Origin: Acinetobacter lwoffii
GTDB lineage: Bacteria > Pseudomonadota > Gammaproteobacteria > Pseudomonadales > Moraxellaceae
Direction: 5' to 3'
Length of the DNA: 64,000 nucleotides
Assembly (NCBI RefSeq): GCF_024129355.1
Contig: NZ_JAMXXP010000016.1
Span: 1 to 64,000 of the forward strand
In this document: in pieces, positions 33,557 through 43,000 of the stretch
How the letters are laid out: each line of letters begins with the position of its first letter
How positions within the stretch are numbered: the first letter of the stretch is position 1
Position numbers and translations under genes: made by a program
The notes under the pieces: model-generated
What the model saw: only the letters and a program-made list of their open reading frames with translations
The model's database searches: none
Told to the model about the DNA's origin: nothing

Positions 33557-35176
33557 TTATTTCGCAATTCGCCAGACGGCAAGCACACTTGCCAACACAA
33601 TCAGAATCACCGACACAAACCATGGTGAAATAATCGCAATTGCCAGCAGAATGGCCATGACACTGCCGAACATCCAGCTACGCTTTTGCTGATGTTCCAT
33701 TTGCAGGCGCATACTTTGTAATTCATTGAGCTGTTTGGCATGCCAAGCCGACTGGTTTTTTAAACCGTTTAAGCTGTCGATCATCAGTGTCGGTAAATCC
33801 TGCGCCCCTAAAAGCAGATCCGGGATTTTTTGTCCCAGTTCTTTCAGGTTCTTTTGCGGATTCATCTGGGCCTTGATCCAGTCGGTCAGGATCGGTTTGG
33901 CCAGACTCCAGATATCCAGTTCAGGATATAGGTCGGTTCCCAAACCTTCGACATGCACCAAAGTTTTTAGCAGTAGCATCAATTGAGGGGGAATTTCCAG
34001 ATGGAAACGACGCGCGATATCCATCACTTCAATCAGAATGCCGGCAAAGTCCAATTCATGCATCGGTTTGGACACCATCGGCCCCACACTGCGGCGCATT
34101 TCACGTGCCAAAGCATCCTGATCAGTCCCCGGTGGAATCCAGCCAGCCTGATGCACCACCTGAATCAGCTGCATAAAGTCACTGTTCATGACCGCCAGTA
34201 GCATGCGTGCTACGGTCATCTGGTCGTGTTTGGACAGCTCGCCCATAATCGCGCAGTCCAGCGCAATAAAACGCGGATTGGCTGGATTGATGGTTTCTAC
34301 AAAGACATTTCCCGGATGCATGTCAGCATGGAAGAAGTTATCGCGGAAGACCTGAGTAAAGAAGATGGTTAGACCTTTACGCGCCAGATCGGCACGATCC
34401 ATGCCCAACCGGTCAAAGGTCGCGATATCTGAAATTGGTACCCCGGTAATACGCTCGGCCACCAGAACATCTTTGCTGTCCATGTAAATTTCCGGCACAT
34501 ACATCATGCTCGAGCCGGTAAAGTGATGGCGCATACGGCGGGTATTGTCTGCTTCCAGCGTCAGATCCAGCTCATTCAGAATAATCTGGCGGTAATCCTG
34601 AATGATTTCCGATAAATGTAGGGCACGTGCTGCTTCCAGACGTTTTTCCAGAAATTGACCGAGCCATTCCAGAATTTCAAAATCCTGCAAAATCTGCTGA
34701 CGAATATTCGGGCGGGTGACTTTAACCACCACTTCACGGCCATCATGCAAGGCAGCCGTATGTACCTGAGCAATCGAAGCTGCAGCCAGTGGCTGGGTAT
34801 CGAAACGCGCGAATAGGGTATTTACATCAGCTTTCAGGGATTCCTGAATGCGCATCTTGGCTACGTCATTATCAAACGGCTTGACCCGGTCTTGTAGCAA
34901 GACCAGTTGCTGTAAAACTTCAGGTGGAATCAGGTCACGACGGGTCGAGAGCAGTTGACCGAGCTTGATCGCCAACGGCCCCATTTCTTCTAAAGCCAGT
35001 TTCAGCTTGAGTGGATTTTTACGTTCACGACTGGACCAGGCGGCCGGATGCATCCGGATGAGGGATAGCACATGCCGGGATTTTTCTGGTAATTCTTCCG
35101 CAGGAAACAACGTGTCGAGTCGATAGTGCGCGGCGATGCGCCAAAGTTCGAGTAAACGTGAAACATGCGGAATCAT
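33557..35176 (-). CDS. ubiB: Ubiquinone biosynthesis kinase-like protein UbiB
   Basis: UbiB is an ABC1/ADCK-family atypical kinase needed for coenzyme Q synthesis and acts at the inner membrane. The 539 residues show the family signature KLGQLLSTRRDLIPPEVL (KxGQ, about 71-88), the AAASIAQVH loop (about 131-139, Ala-rich in place of the protein-kinase Gly loop), and the HADMHPGN catalytic-loop equivalent (about 284-291) followed by the metal-binding LDCA. Two C-terminal membrane helices (about 497-516 and 518-536) anchor it. It is the last gene of ubiE-ubiJ-ubiB and starts 12 nt after ubiJ with an AGGT site. Confidence 0.97.
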   Translation of the reverse strand: MIPHVSRLLELWRIAAHYRLDTLFPAEELPEKSRHVLSLIRMHPAAWSSRERKNPLKLKLALEEMGPLAIKLGQLLSTRRDLIPPEVLQQLVLLQDRVKPFDNDVAKMRIQESLKADVNTLFARFDTQPLAAASIAQVHTAALHDGREVVVKVTRPNIRQQILQDFEILEWLGQFLEKRLEAARALHLSEIIQDYRQIILNELDLTLEADNTRRMRHHFTGSSMMYVPEIYMDSKDVLVAERITGVPISDIATFDRLGMDRADLARKGLTIFFTQVFRDNFFHADMHPGNVFVETINPANPRFIALDCAIMGELSKHDQMTVARMLLAVMNSDFMQLIQVVHQAGWIPPGTDQDALAREMRRSVGPMVSKPMHELDFAGILIEVMDIARRFHLEIPPQLMLLLKTLVHVEGLGTDLYPELDIWSLAKPILTDWIKAQMNPQKNLKELGQKIPDLLLGAQDLPTLMIDSLNGLKNQSAWHAKQLNELQSMRLQMEHQQKRSWMFGSVMAILLAIAIISPWFVSVILIVLASVLAVWRIAK

Positions 35177-35188
35177 AAAGCTGTGTAC

Positions 35189-35866
35189 CTAGTCTTGAGT
35201 AGAATTGTTTGAGGCATCGATTTGAGCCTGAAGCTGATGGATTTTCGCTTCAACCCGATCTAAATTTTGATTCAGGATACGGGTGTCCTGATTCAGGTCA
35301 TCCATTTGCCAGCGTGGGGCAAACAGACCACTGTCTTCTTTTAAGGCATCTTCAGCAAAGAATAATTGACTTTGCAGGGTGCGTTTTAGCTGCTTGGGCA
35401 GCAGTTGCAATTTACCAATTTCATGCGCCAGTGTCGGCCCAACCCAGGGGCTTAAGTGCGCCGCCAGATCTAATTCTGCCTGTTGCATGATGCGCTGGAT
35501 TTCCTGCAATAACTTGTAGTCGCCTTGCAATGGAATATTGCCGACTTCATCGGAAAGCAGCAGCTTGAGTAATTCCACCACATTGCTGACCTGCAAGGTT
35601 GCTGTCGCTTCGGTGATTGTTGCGGAACTTGCGTCAAATGGACGTTGTTCAAAGACCGAAGGTGTTTCGGTATGACCGGTTGCCGTTGGTTCCAGACGAA
35701 CTTTGCCTTCATCAAAAAACACATCAACCGAAAGCTGCGGCGAGGCGATCACCACCCGCAGCATTTTGCCGGACAGGGCATTCAACTGGATGCGGGTAAT
35801 GGCATCCAGATCAATCACATGATGAATCACGCGTTCAACAGCACCGAGTGCCAAAATTGACCACAT
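35189..35866 (-). CDS. ubiJ: Ubiquinone biosynthesis accessory factor UbiJ
   Basis: UbiJ is a lipid-binding SCP2-domain protein that, with UbiK, organises the soluble Ubi complex. The product is about 225 residues from ATG 35866 (MWSILALGAVERVIHHVIDLD). The SCP2-like part covers about 10-120, and the C-terminal end is a helical coiled-coil (LNQDTRILNQNLDRVEAKIHQLQAQIDA) similar to the UbiJ helix that binds UbiK. It begins 12 nt after ubiE, where AAGG overlapping the ubiE stop may be the ribosome-binding site, and precedes ubiB. The sequence is divergent from E. coli; position in the operon supports the call. Confidence 0.88.
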   Translation of the reverse strand: MWSILALGAVERVIHHVIDLDAITRIQLNALSGKMLRVVIASPQLSVDVFFDEGKVRLEPTATGHTETPSVFEQRPFDASSATITEATATLQVSNVVELLKLLLSDEVGNIPLQGDYKLLQEIQRIMQQAELDLAAHLSPWVGPTLAHEIGKLQLLPKQLKRTLQSQLFFAEDALKEDSGLFAPRWQMDDLNQDTRILNQNLDRVEAKIHQLQAQIDASNNSTQD

Positions 35867-35878
35867 AGGCAAGGAACC

Positions 35879-36823
35879 TTAAAGTTTGAAACCGCGGTGA
35901 ACCGCAACAATCCCACCAGTCAGGTTGTGATAGTCACAATTCTGGAAGCCGGCATTTTCCATCATGCCTTTCAGGGTGCGCTGGTCCGGATGCATACGGA
36001 TCGATTCAGCCAGGTATTTATAGCTTTCTGCATCATTGGCAATGATTTTTCCCATGATTGGCAATGCCGTGAACGAATACAGGTCATACAGTTTAGAGAA
36101 TGGTTCAAACACTGGTTTAGAGAATTCCAGAACCAGTAAACGGCCACCTGGCTTAAGGACACGGTACATCGCAGCCAGTGCCGCATCTTTATCGGTGACG
36201 TTACGCAGACCGAAAGAAATCGTTAAAAGATCGAAGCTGTTGTCTGCAAATGGTTCTAAGGTTTCGGCATTGGCCAGAACGAAATCGACATTGGTACAGC
36301 CCGCATCAATCAGACGGTCACGACCGACATTCAGCATGGATTCGTTAATATCAGACAGTACCACATGACCCGTCGGGCCCACTTCGCGGCTAAAGACTTT
36401 AGCCAAGTCGCCAGTACCACCCGCGATATCCAGCACATGCTGGCCACGGCGTACACCTGACATATTGATTGCAAAACGCTTCCACAGGCGATGAATACCA
36501 AAAGACATCAGATCATTCATGATGTCGTATTTGTTCGCCACCGAGTGGAACACTTCTGCGACTTTCTGGGCTTTTTCTTCGCTGTTGACAGTTTGATAGC
36601 CAAAGTGCGTGGTTGAGCCGACGTTGCCTGTATTGGCACCGCGTGGCAGATTGTATTTAGGCACAGTACCCGTCACAGGCGTGTCAGTCAGACGTTGTTC
36701 TAAAGATTGTTGCTGACCTTGCGGGGTGCCTTGTGGAAGGGGTTCAGTTAAGAATGGGCTCACTTTGTCTGTCTGTTGTGCCGACTCGGGGGTAGGGGTA
36801 GGCGTTGTATTTTCATTCGACAT
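35879..36823 (-). CDS. ubiE: Demethylmenaquinone/ubiquinone methyltransferase UbiE
   Basis: UbiE is an SAM-dependent C-methyltransferase of ubiquinone (and menaquinone) synthesis. It is 314 residues long, about 60 more than the usual 251. The start at ATG 36823 is fixed by AGGAG 8 nt upstream. The first about 65 residues are Thr/Pro/Gln-rich and low complexity, and then [21 protein letters not shown] begins the conserved domain. Visible motifs are the SAM-binding [12 protein letters not shown] (about 126-137), [13 protein letters not shown] and [14 protein letters not shown]. It is first in the operon with ubiJ and ubiB. Confidence 0.96.
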   Translation of the reverse strand: MSNENTTPTPTPESAQQTDKVSPFLTEPLPQGTPQGQQQSLEQRLTDTPVTGTVPKYNLPRGANTGNVGSTTHFGYQTVNSEEKAQKVAEVFHSVANKYDIMNDLMSFGIHRLWKRFAINMSGVRRGQHVLDIAGGTGDLAKVFSREVGPTGHVVLSDINESMLNVGRDRLIDAGCTNVDFVLANAETLEPFADNSFDLLTISFGLRNVTDKDAALAAMYRVLKPGGRLLVLEFSKPVFEPFSKLYDLYSFTALPIMGKIIANDAESYKYLAESIRMHPDQRTLKGMMENAGFQNCDYHNLTGGIVAVHRGFKL

Positions 36824-36969
36824 TGGAGTCACTCCTAACATATCAATCGGGTTAATCTTGCATTGTCTGCATCATGACAGATTCTAAAGGCTTATTCAGC
36901 AATCATGATGCAATTGTTATGAATAATATACAGAAAAATTCATGCTTGGCAGAAATACTCATCGGGTAT

Positions 36970-37674
36970 TTACTGAAATGGTAGCGGATCGCCAGAATGT
37001 ACTTTATCGATAATCTGGCGTTCGGTAGCAGTGAACGTGCGTACAAATTTTTCTGCCGATTTGAGTGGCTTCATGGCCAGAAAACCATCCTGCATAAATT
37101 CATACATTACCTGAAAGTTATATTTATTCGCCGCGCCCTTACACATTTTAAAGGCCGTATAGACCACAAATGAACGCATGTATTTATCCAGACTCATGCC
37201 GAGCTGATCCAGTAGAGCCAGCTGTTTCAAGCGTGCTTCACCCTGATCCAGTTTGAGATAGGTCAGGCGCATCATCTCGTCAGTCAACGGTTCATGCGGA
37301 TGATAATCCTGTAATAACTGAATCGCGACCTGTTCATCCAGCTGTACCGCCAGAATAGCCAGCTCTACACCTGAAGTGCCGGTTTTAATGGCATTTTCCG
37401 GAATAACTTTTTCTGCTTTATGCGCATATTTCATCAGCCGGGCAATCTGTTCTGCCAGCGCATCAAAGTCAGCGCCGCCGTAGAGACGGTTCAGGAAATA
37501 CTCGGACATCAACAGGTTTTGTTTTTCAGCAAAATGGGCGCGATGGGTGCGCTGCATGCGGACTTTCTGCCAGGCTTGCACATCCTCTAAACGGCTTAGA
37601 ATGTCAGGCCGGGTGTGATAAGCCAGTTGATAATAATGCGCTAACAGATCATCGAGTACGGCAAGTTTGGACAT
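36970..37674 (-). CDS. Conserved hypothetical protein, FFLEELY-motif type
   Basis: The 234-residue soluble protein lacks a signal peptide or membrane helix and is rich in helix-forming residues. Residues about 54-65 (LMSEYFLNRLYGGADF) resemble the FFLEELYG signature of the gammaproteobacterial FFLEELY-motif proteins, a family of unknown function; this assignment is from memory of the motif only. It lies alone 129 nt upstream (in the - direction of reading, before) of ubiE and could start the same long transcript. The function is unknown. Confidence 0.6.
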   Translation of the reverse strand: MSKLAVLDDLLAHYYQLAYHTRPDILSRLEDVQAWQKVRMQRTHRAHFAEKQNLLMSEYFLNRLYGGADFDALAEQIARLMKYAHKAEKVIPENAIKTGTSGVELAILAVQLDEQVAIQLLQDYHPHEPLTDEMMRLTYLKLDQGEARLKQLALLDQLGMSLDKYMRSFVVYTAFKMCKGAANKYNFQVMYEFMQDGFLAMKPLKSAEKFVRTFTATERQIIDKVHSGDPLPFQ

Positions 37675-37885
37675 GAGGCTTCAATTATGATTGGAGGATG
37701 CAAGAATCTTAGAGGCTGCCGGACAATCCTGCTATGACAAATTGAACAGAGATCGGGCATTTGTATGTCAATCTGTTGTTTAAATAGCCAATTTAATCGT
37801 GTGAAAAACGTTGCCAGAGCTATTTTTGCGCTGAAACTCCTCGCTATACTGCAAATAGAATAAAAGATCAGGGTTGAAGATACGT

Positions 37886-39298
37886 ATGGAACAACCACAA
37901 TTTCAGTTAATGGATGAAGATCAGCTGTCTGTCGAGCTGATTGATGCCCAATATAATTTAAAAAAGACCCGGGGCCAGAAAAATGCCAAAAGTCTGGTGA
38001 TTCTGGTGAATGGCATTGAACTGGCCGGCAAGGGTGAAGCGGTTAAACAGTTACGTGAATGGGTCGATCCGCGCTATTTGCGTGTGAAAGCCGATAAGCC
38101 TCAGCTAGCCGGCCCGAAGCAGACCTTGTGGCAACCTTATGCACGTTTTATTCCTGCCGAAGGCCAGATCATGGTGCTGTTTGGTAACTGGTACAGTGAT
38201 CTGCTTGGCAGTGCCATGCAAGCTGAAAGCCCGCTGAGTGATGCACAGTTTGATGAATATCTGCAAGAGATGCAGGCCTTTGAACAGGACCTGAAAAATA
38301 ACCATGTCGACGTGATCAAGGTCTGGTTTGACCTGTCCTGGAAAGTCTTGCAAAAACGCCTGGATGCCATGGATCCGAGTGAAACTCACTGGCATCAACT
38401 GCATGGTCTGGACTGGCGCAATCGCAAAGAATATGACACCTTGCAGCGCCTGCGTCAGCGCTTTACCGAGGACTGGTTCATTATTGATGGCGAAGATGAG
38501 CAGCAGCGCGACCAGCAATTTGCCCAGTATATCCTGAGTGCCTTGAAACATTGTCCGGATCATCCTGCCAGAGCCAAGGGAAGATGGAAACAGGCCAAGA
38601 TTCCCGAGCAGTTAAAACATCCTTCCAAGACTCAAGCCCAGCCAGAAGATTACAAACCGGAACTAAAAAAATTAACCGCGAAGGTCGCCAAAGCCATGCG
38701 TTCCGATTCGCGTAATGTGGTGATGCTGTTTGAAGGTATGGATGCTGCCGGCAAGGGCGGCGCAATCAAGCGAATTGTCAAAAAACTGGATCCACGTGAA
38801 TATGAAATTCATACCATTGCCGCACCAGAAAAATATGAGCTGAGCCGTCCTTATTTATGGCGCTTCTGGACCAAGCTGCAAACTGATGATGATATCTGCA
38901 TTTTTGACCGTTCCTGGTATGGTCGGGTATTGGTAGAACGGGTAGAAGGGTTTTCTAGTCCGGTAGAATGGCAGCGTGCTTATGATGAAATTAACCGTTT
39001 TGAACAGAGCCTGGTCAAGCATCAAACGGTGATTGTGAAAATCTGGCTGGCAATCTCTAAAGAGGAACAGGCAGCGCGTTTTAAGGCGCGTGAAGATACA
39101 CCGCATAAGCGTTTTAAAATTACTGAAGAAGACTGGCGTAACCGGGAACGCTGGGACGATTATCTGAAAGCGGCAGCCGATATGTTTGAACATACCTCGA
39201 CCGAGGAAGCGCCCTGGCATATTATTGCGACCGATGATAAGAATACCGCACGGGTCGACGTGTTAAAGGCTATTTTAAAACAGCTTCAGGCAGAATAG
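37886..39298 (+). CDS. pap: Polyphosphate:AMP phosphotransferase (two-domain PPK2)
   Basis: This enzyme uses inorganic polyphosphate to convert AMP to ADP, a route known in Acinetobacter johnsonii. The 470 residues contain two PPK2 domains in tandem. Each has a P-loop: a degenerate GIELAGKGE (43-51) in the N-terminal copy and GMDAAGKGG (284-292) in the C-terminal copy, which also keeps IFDRSWYGRVLVERVEGF (the Asp-Arg lid motif, about 337-354). Class II enzymes rely on the C-terminal active site. ATG 37886 is chosen over a TTG 12 nt upstream. It stands alone; no ppk is next to it. Adenylate kinase can link its product to ATP. Confidence 0.93.
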   Translation: MEQPQFQLMDEDQLSVELIDAQYNLKKTRGQKNAKSLVILVNGIELAGKGEAVKQLREWVDPRYLRVKADKPQLAGPKQTLWQPYARFIPAEGQIMVLFGNWYSDLLGSAMQAESPLSDAQFDEYLQEMQAFEQDLKNNHVDVIKVWFDLSWKVLQKRLDAMDPSETHWHQLHGLDWRNRKEYDTLQRLRQRFTEDWFIIDGEDEQQRDQQFAQYILSALKHCPDHPARAKGRWKQAKIPEQLKHPSKTQAQPEDYKPELKKLTAKVAKAMRSDSRNVVMLFEGMDAAGKGGAIKRIVKKLDPREYEIHTIAAPEKYELSRPYLWRFWTKLQTDDDICIFDRSWYGRVLVERVEGFSSPVEWQRAYDEINRFEQSLVKHQTVIVKIWLAISKEEQAARFKAREDTPHKRFKITEEDWRNRERWDDYLKAAADMFEHTSTEEAPWHIIATDDKNTARVDVLKAILKQLQAE

Positions 39299-39352
39299 TC
39301 TACCTGAAGTAGAGGATTTTAAAAAGTTTAAAAATATTCAGCTTAAATAGTA

Positions 39353-39853
39353 TTAACCTTGGGCGACCTGTTTTTGCTGGATACTTTTAGCAGTACGATA
39401 GCAGTCTTGCACATGAGCATCGGCAATTTTTTTCATGACAAAATAACCCAGACTTGCGGCCACCAGCTGACCACCTAGTGGAATGAATTTTGTGACTTGC
39501 TTTATCAGCACTTTCGCTGCAACATTGTTCAAAGATTTTTTAACTGCCGTGCGTGCGACCACCAGGCCGGAAAATTCTACGCCACGTTTACGCAGCTCCT
39601 GCCAGTGAATCTGACGGGTTTTCGGGTCATAAACACTGATCTGATCAGGGGCCAAGCCGAAGCGGGCATTGATCTCGGGAATCAATTGCGACAAGATGCC
39701 GACATCAATGACCACGTCCATAAAAGGTACCGGAATCACGGCGGCACCAGCAGAATAGTAGGCGCGTTTTTTGGTGAGTTCCAGGCATTCGTCGCGGATT
39801 TGTTCTAAATCTAGACTCGGATCGAGACGTTCAGGAATTTTATCTAATTTCAT
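39353..39853 (-). CDS. DUF697-like hydrophobic-helix protein, unknown
   Basis: The 166-residue product starts at ATG 39853 (MKLDKIPERLDPSLDLEQI), with AGG about 8 nt upstream. Two short hydrophobic glycine/alanine-rich helices are visible: SAGAAVIPVPFMDVVIDVGILSQLIPEI (about 35-62) and KFIPLGGQLVAASLGYFVMKKIADA (about 121-145). The pattern of two such hairpin helices separated by a soluble segment resembles DUF697/YcjF-type C-terminal domains. No GTPase part is present. It lies convergent to pap without a clear terminator between them, and divergent to recC. The function is unknown. Confidence 0.6.
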   Translation of the reverse strand: MKLDKIPERLDPSLDLEQIRDECLELTKKRAYYSAGAAVIPVPFMDVVIDVGILSQLIPEINARFGLAPDQISVYDPKTRQIHWQELRKRGVEFSGLVVARTAVKKSLNNVAAKVLIKQVTKFIPLGGQLVAASLGYFVMKKIADAHVQDCYRTAKSIQQKQVAQG

Positions 39854-39890
39854 GGGCACTACCTAAGCTCTATGTTGTTTTTTTCTATTC

Positions 39891-39913
39891 AAGCATCTTT
39901 AAGATGCTTTTTT
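39891..39913 (+). terminator. Terminator-like hairpin upstream of recC
   Basis: AAGCATC and GATGCTT enclose TTTAA and run into TTTTTT on the + strand. The nearest + strand gene upstream is pap (stop at 39298), about 600 nt away, so readthrough pap mRNA would cross the - strand gene before ending here. Confidence 0.55.
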
Positions 39914-40030
39914 CAAAGAAATTTTTCGACTGAAGTGTGGTTTTAAAGTGTCATAGCGCGCTCGGGATGTATAGTAAATAATCTTTATTGTTTTGTAGTA
40001 AAAACCACATTCAGCAGTTCAGGGGAACCA

Positions 40031-43000
40031 ATGGCCATCCATGTTATTCAGAGTCAACGTATTGATGTGCTTTTGGATAGTATGCTGCGTATTGTCAACC
40101 AGACTGCCCGGAATCCATTTGAGGTGTTACAAACCCGGCATTTTATTGTGCCTTCGCCGGCAGTAGAAACTTGGCTGACCCAGAAAATTGCCGAGAAAAA
40201 AGGCATTAGCGCCAATACCCAGTTTCATCACCGGATTCGTGCCTTTCAATGGACTTCCTATCAGTGGGTATTGAATGCGCCTAAAGAGGTGGAGCAGGTC
40301 CGTGAGGCCAATATTCCGCGCATTATCATTAAATGGCGCGTGTTTCAGGCGCTGCGAAAATGCATTCTGCCTGAACAGATTCCTTTAGACGTCGATCATC
40401 CGCTGTATTCTATTGTGAAGCGGATTTATGATAGTGCTGACCGGCTGGAGCAGGGCACAGAAAAACAGCTGAAAAAACAGAGCATGCTGTACTGGGTGGC
40501 GGAGCAGGTGTCGCGTTTGTTCAGCCATTATATGGATTATCGTGGTTATTGCGCGCGTAATTGTCCACCGCAAAGTTGCAGCTGCCCGACCAACTGGCTC
40601 GAGGCCTGGGGACAGGATATTGCGCTCGATATCGAGCAGATGCTCTATAGCCCCAAAGATGAAAATGGTCATGAGATGCAGGTGGCGGATTTTGTCAAGA
40701 TTCAGGCGCGTGAACTGGAAGCCTGGCAACGCTGGTTGTGGCAGCATGTATTTCAGGATGACTATGCCAAAATCCTGGAGATTGAACGCCTGTATTGGGA
40801 GCGGCTGGAAAATGAAGAGACTCGAGCCCAAGCTCTGAAACGACTGCCAGCACAGATTGTGGTGTTTAGCCTGCTGGAACTGCCACCGAGCCAGCTGGAT
40901 TTTTTACGCCGTTTGGGGCAATACATTGATATCTATATTTTTCACTTTAACCCCTCGCAGGAATACTGGGCGGACAGTGTCGATCCGGACTGGAAAGCCA
41001 GATTTGATTTGCAGCGGGAAGAGCGCTTTATTCAGCGCTTTGAAAAGACCCGTCAACGTAAACCAAATGATGCGGAAATTAAAGACTTCAGGATCAAGCA
41101 GCTGAACTTTAATGCCGAAGACCGGGAATCGCGGCATCCGCTTCTGACCCGATTCGGCAAGCAGGCACGGGATCATTTTTCTCTACTCTCTAAACTGTCT
41201 TCAGGGGAAGAGGGTCTCTGGGCCGATGTCTTTGTCGATGAATATCAGGACAGACTGCTGGCCAAAATCCAGTCAGATATCCTGTATTTGCTCGAGCCTG
41301 AACAGCATCAATATGCTTTAAGCCCTGACGATGATTCGGTACAGATTCATGTCTGTCATTCTTCATTACGTCAGCTGGAAGTCCTTAAAGAACAGCTGAT
41401 TCACTGGCTGGCTCAAGATACGAATGACGTGCCGCGTCAGCCTAGTGATATTCTGGTGCTGACGCCAAGTCTGAAAGAACTCGAACCGGCAATTCGCAGT
41501 GTCTTTGCCCCGCCACCGCGTGAGCGCGAGACTGGTAGCAAACGCTTGCAGAAAGATAACCTGTATTTACCGATCCAGATTGCCGGGGTATCACGTCTGG
41601 ATGTCAGCAATGCCTGGCGCGCGGTACTGGGCCGGATTCAGTGGGTACGGCGCCGTTTCAGTATTGAGGACTTTGCCGACTGGCTTAGCCTGAATGCGAC
41701 CCAGCAACGTTATGGTCTGGACTATAGGCAGGTAGAACGGATGTTGCAGTTGCTGACAGATGCTGGCTTCAAGCGTGGACTGGACCAGCAGCATTTACAG
41801 CAAAGCCTCAGTGCAGGCGATGAGGATTACCGGTTTAGCTTTAAATTCGCGCTGGACCGTCTGGCGTTGGGTCTGGCGATTCCTGAACATACCCTGTTTC
41901 AGGACACCTTGAGTTATGCTAAGGTTCTGACCACTGATTTTCCCTTGATATCCACCCTGATCCGAATTTATCAGGATCTGGTAGAGCGCCGTGACTGGCT
42001 GACTTTGCATGAAACTGGACAACGCACGCCGGTAAAAACCTGGCTGGAATATCTGCGTGCTGATCTGAATGAATTTCGTGATGCCGGGGTAGAATCACTC
42101 AAAACTGTTGCCGAGATTATCGACAAGCAAATGCGGATGCTGACCTTGGCCGATTATCATGATCAGGATGATCCACATGCCAGTCAGGAGCTGGTGGCAC
42201 TCAGTCTGCCTCTGCCTTATGTGCTGGAAGAAATTCAGAATACCCTGGAGATGCAGCTGGATCAGGCCGAACCGACTGGACAGATTACTTTTAGCCAGAT
42301 TGGGCAGATCCGGCCATTGCCTTATAAACTGGTGGTGATGCTGAATCTGGATAGCGGTAAATTTCCGAGCCGCAATCAACAGGTTCCGTTTGACCTGATG
42401 CGCAGCCTGAAGCCGCAACTTGGTGACCGTTCCCGTCTGGATGACGAGCAGGGCGCTTTTCTGGATGCCTTGCTGCTGGCACAGGAAAATCTATGGCTGT
42501 TCTATAATGGCTTTGATCTGGAGGGTGGTGAGGCTCGCGATCCATCCACTGCCTTGCAGGAACTGGTTCAGCATATCGCGCTGATCTGCCAGTCTGAACA
42601 GCCGGATGCCGAAGTCGATCCGATGGTGGAGATGCATGGTCTGTCCGTGGCTCAACATATCCAGCAGCTTTATCATGTACATCCCTTGCAGCCTTTTGAT
42701 CCGGCCGGATTCGCAGATATGCAGACACCACGTTATCAGGATCAGTGGTTTGCGGTAGCAGAATATATCCGCAGCGCCGAAGGCAAGCGCAGCAGCTGGA
42801 TCAATGCACATTATCCGGCACTAGAACAAAAAGAAATCCGGGTACTCAAAGGTGATGAATGGATCCGCGATATGATTTTCCCGGCACGTCTATTCCTGAA
42901 AAGTGTCGGGGTTTCCACGATTCGCTATGCCGATTTGCCGAGTTCCCGGGAACCTTTATTATTGAATAAGCTGGAACAGTATCAGGTACGGGATTTCCTT

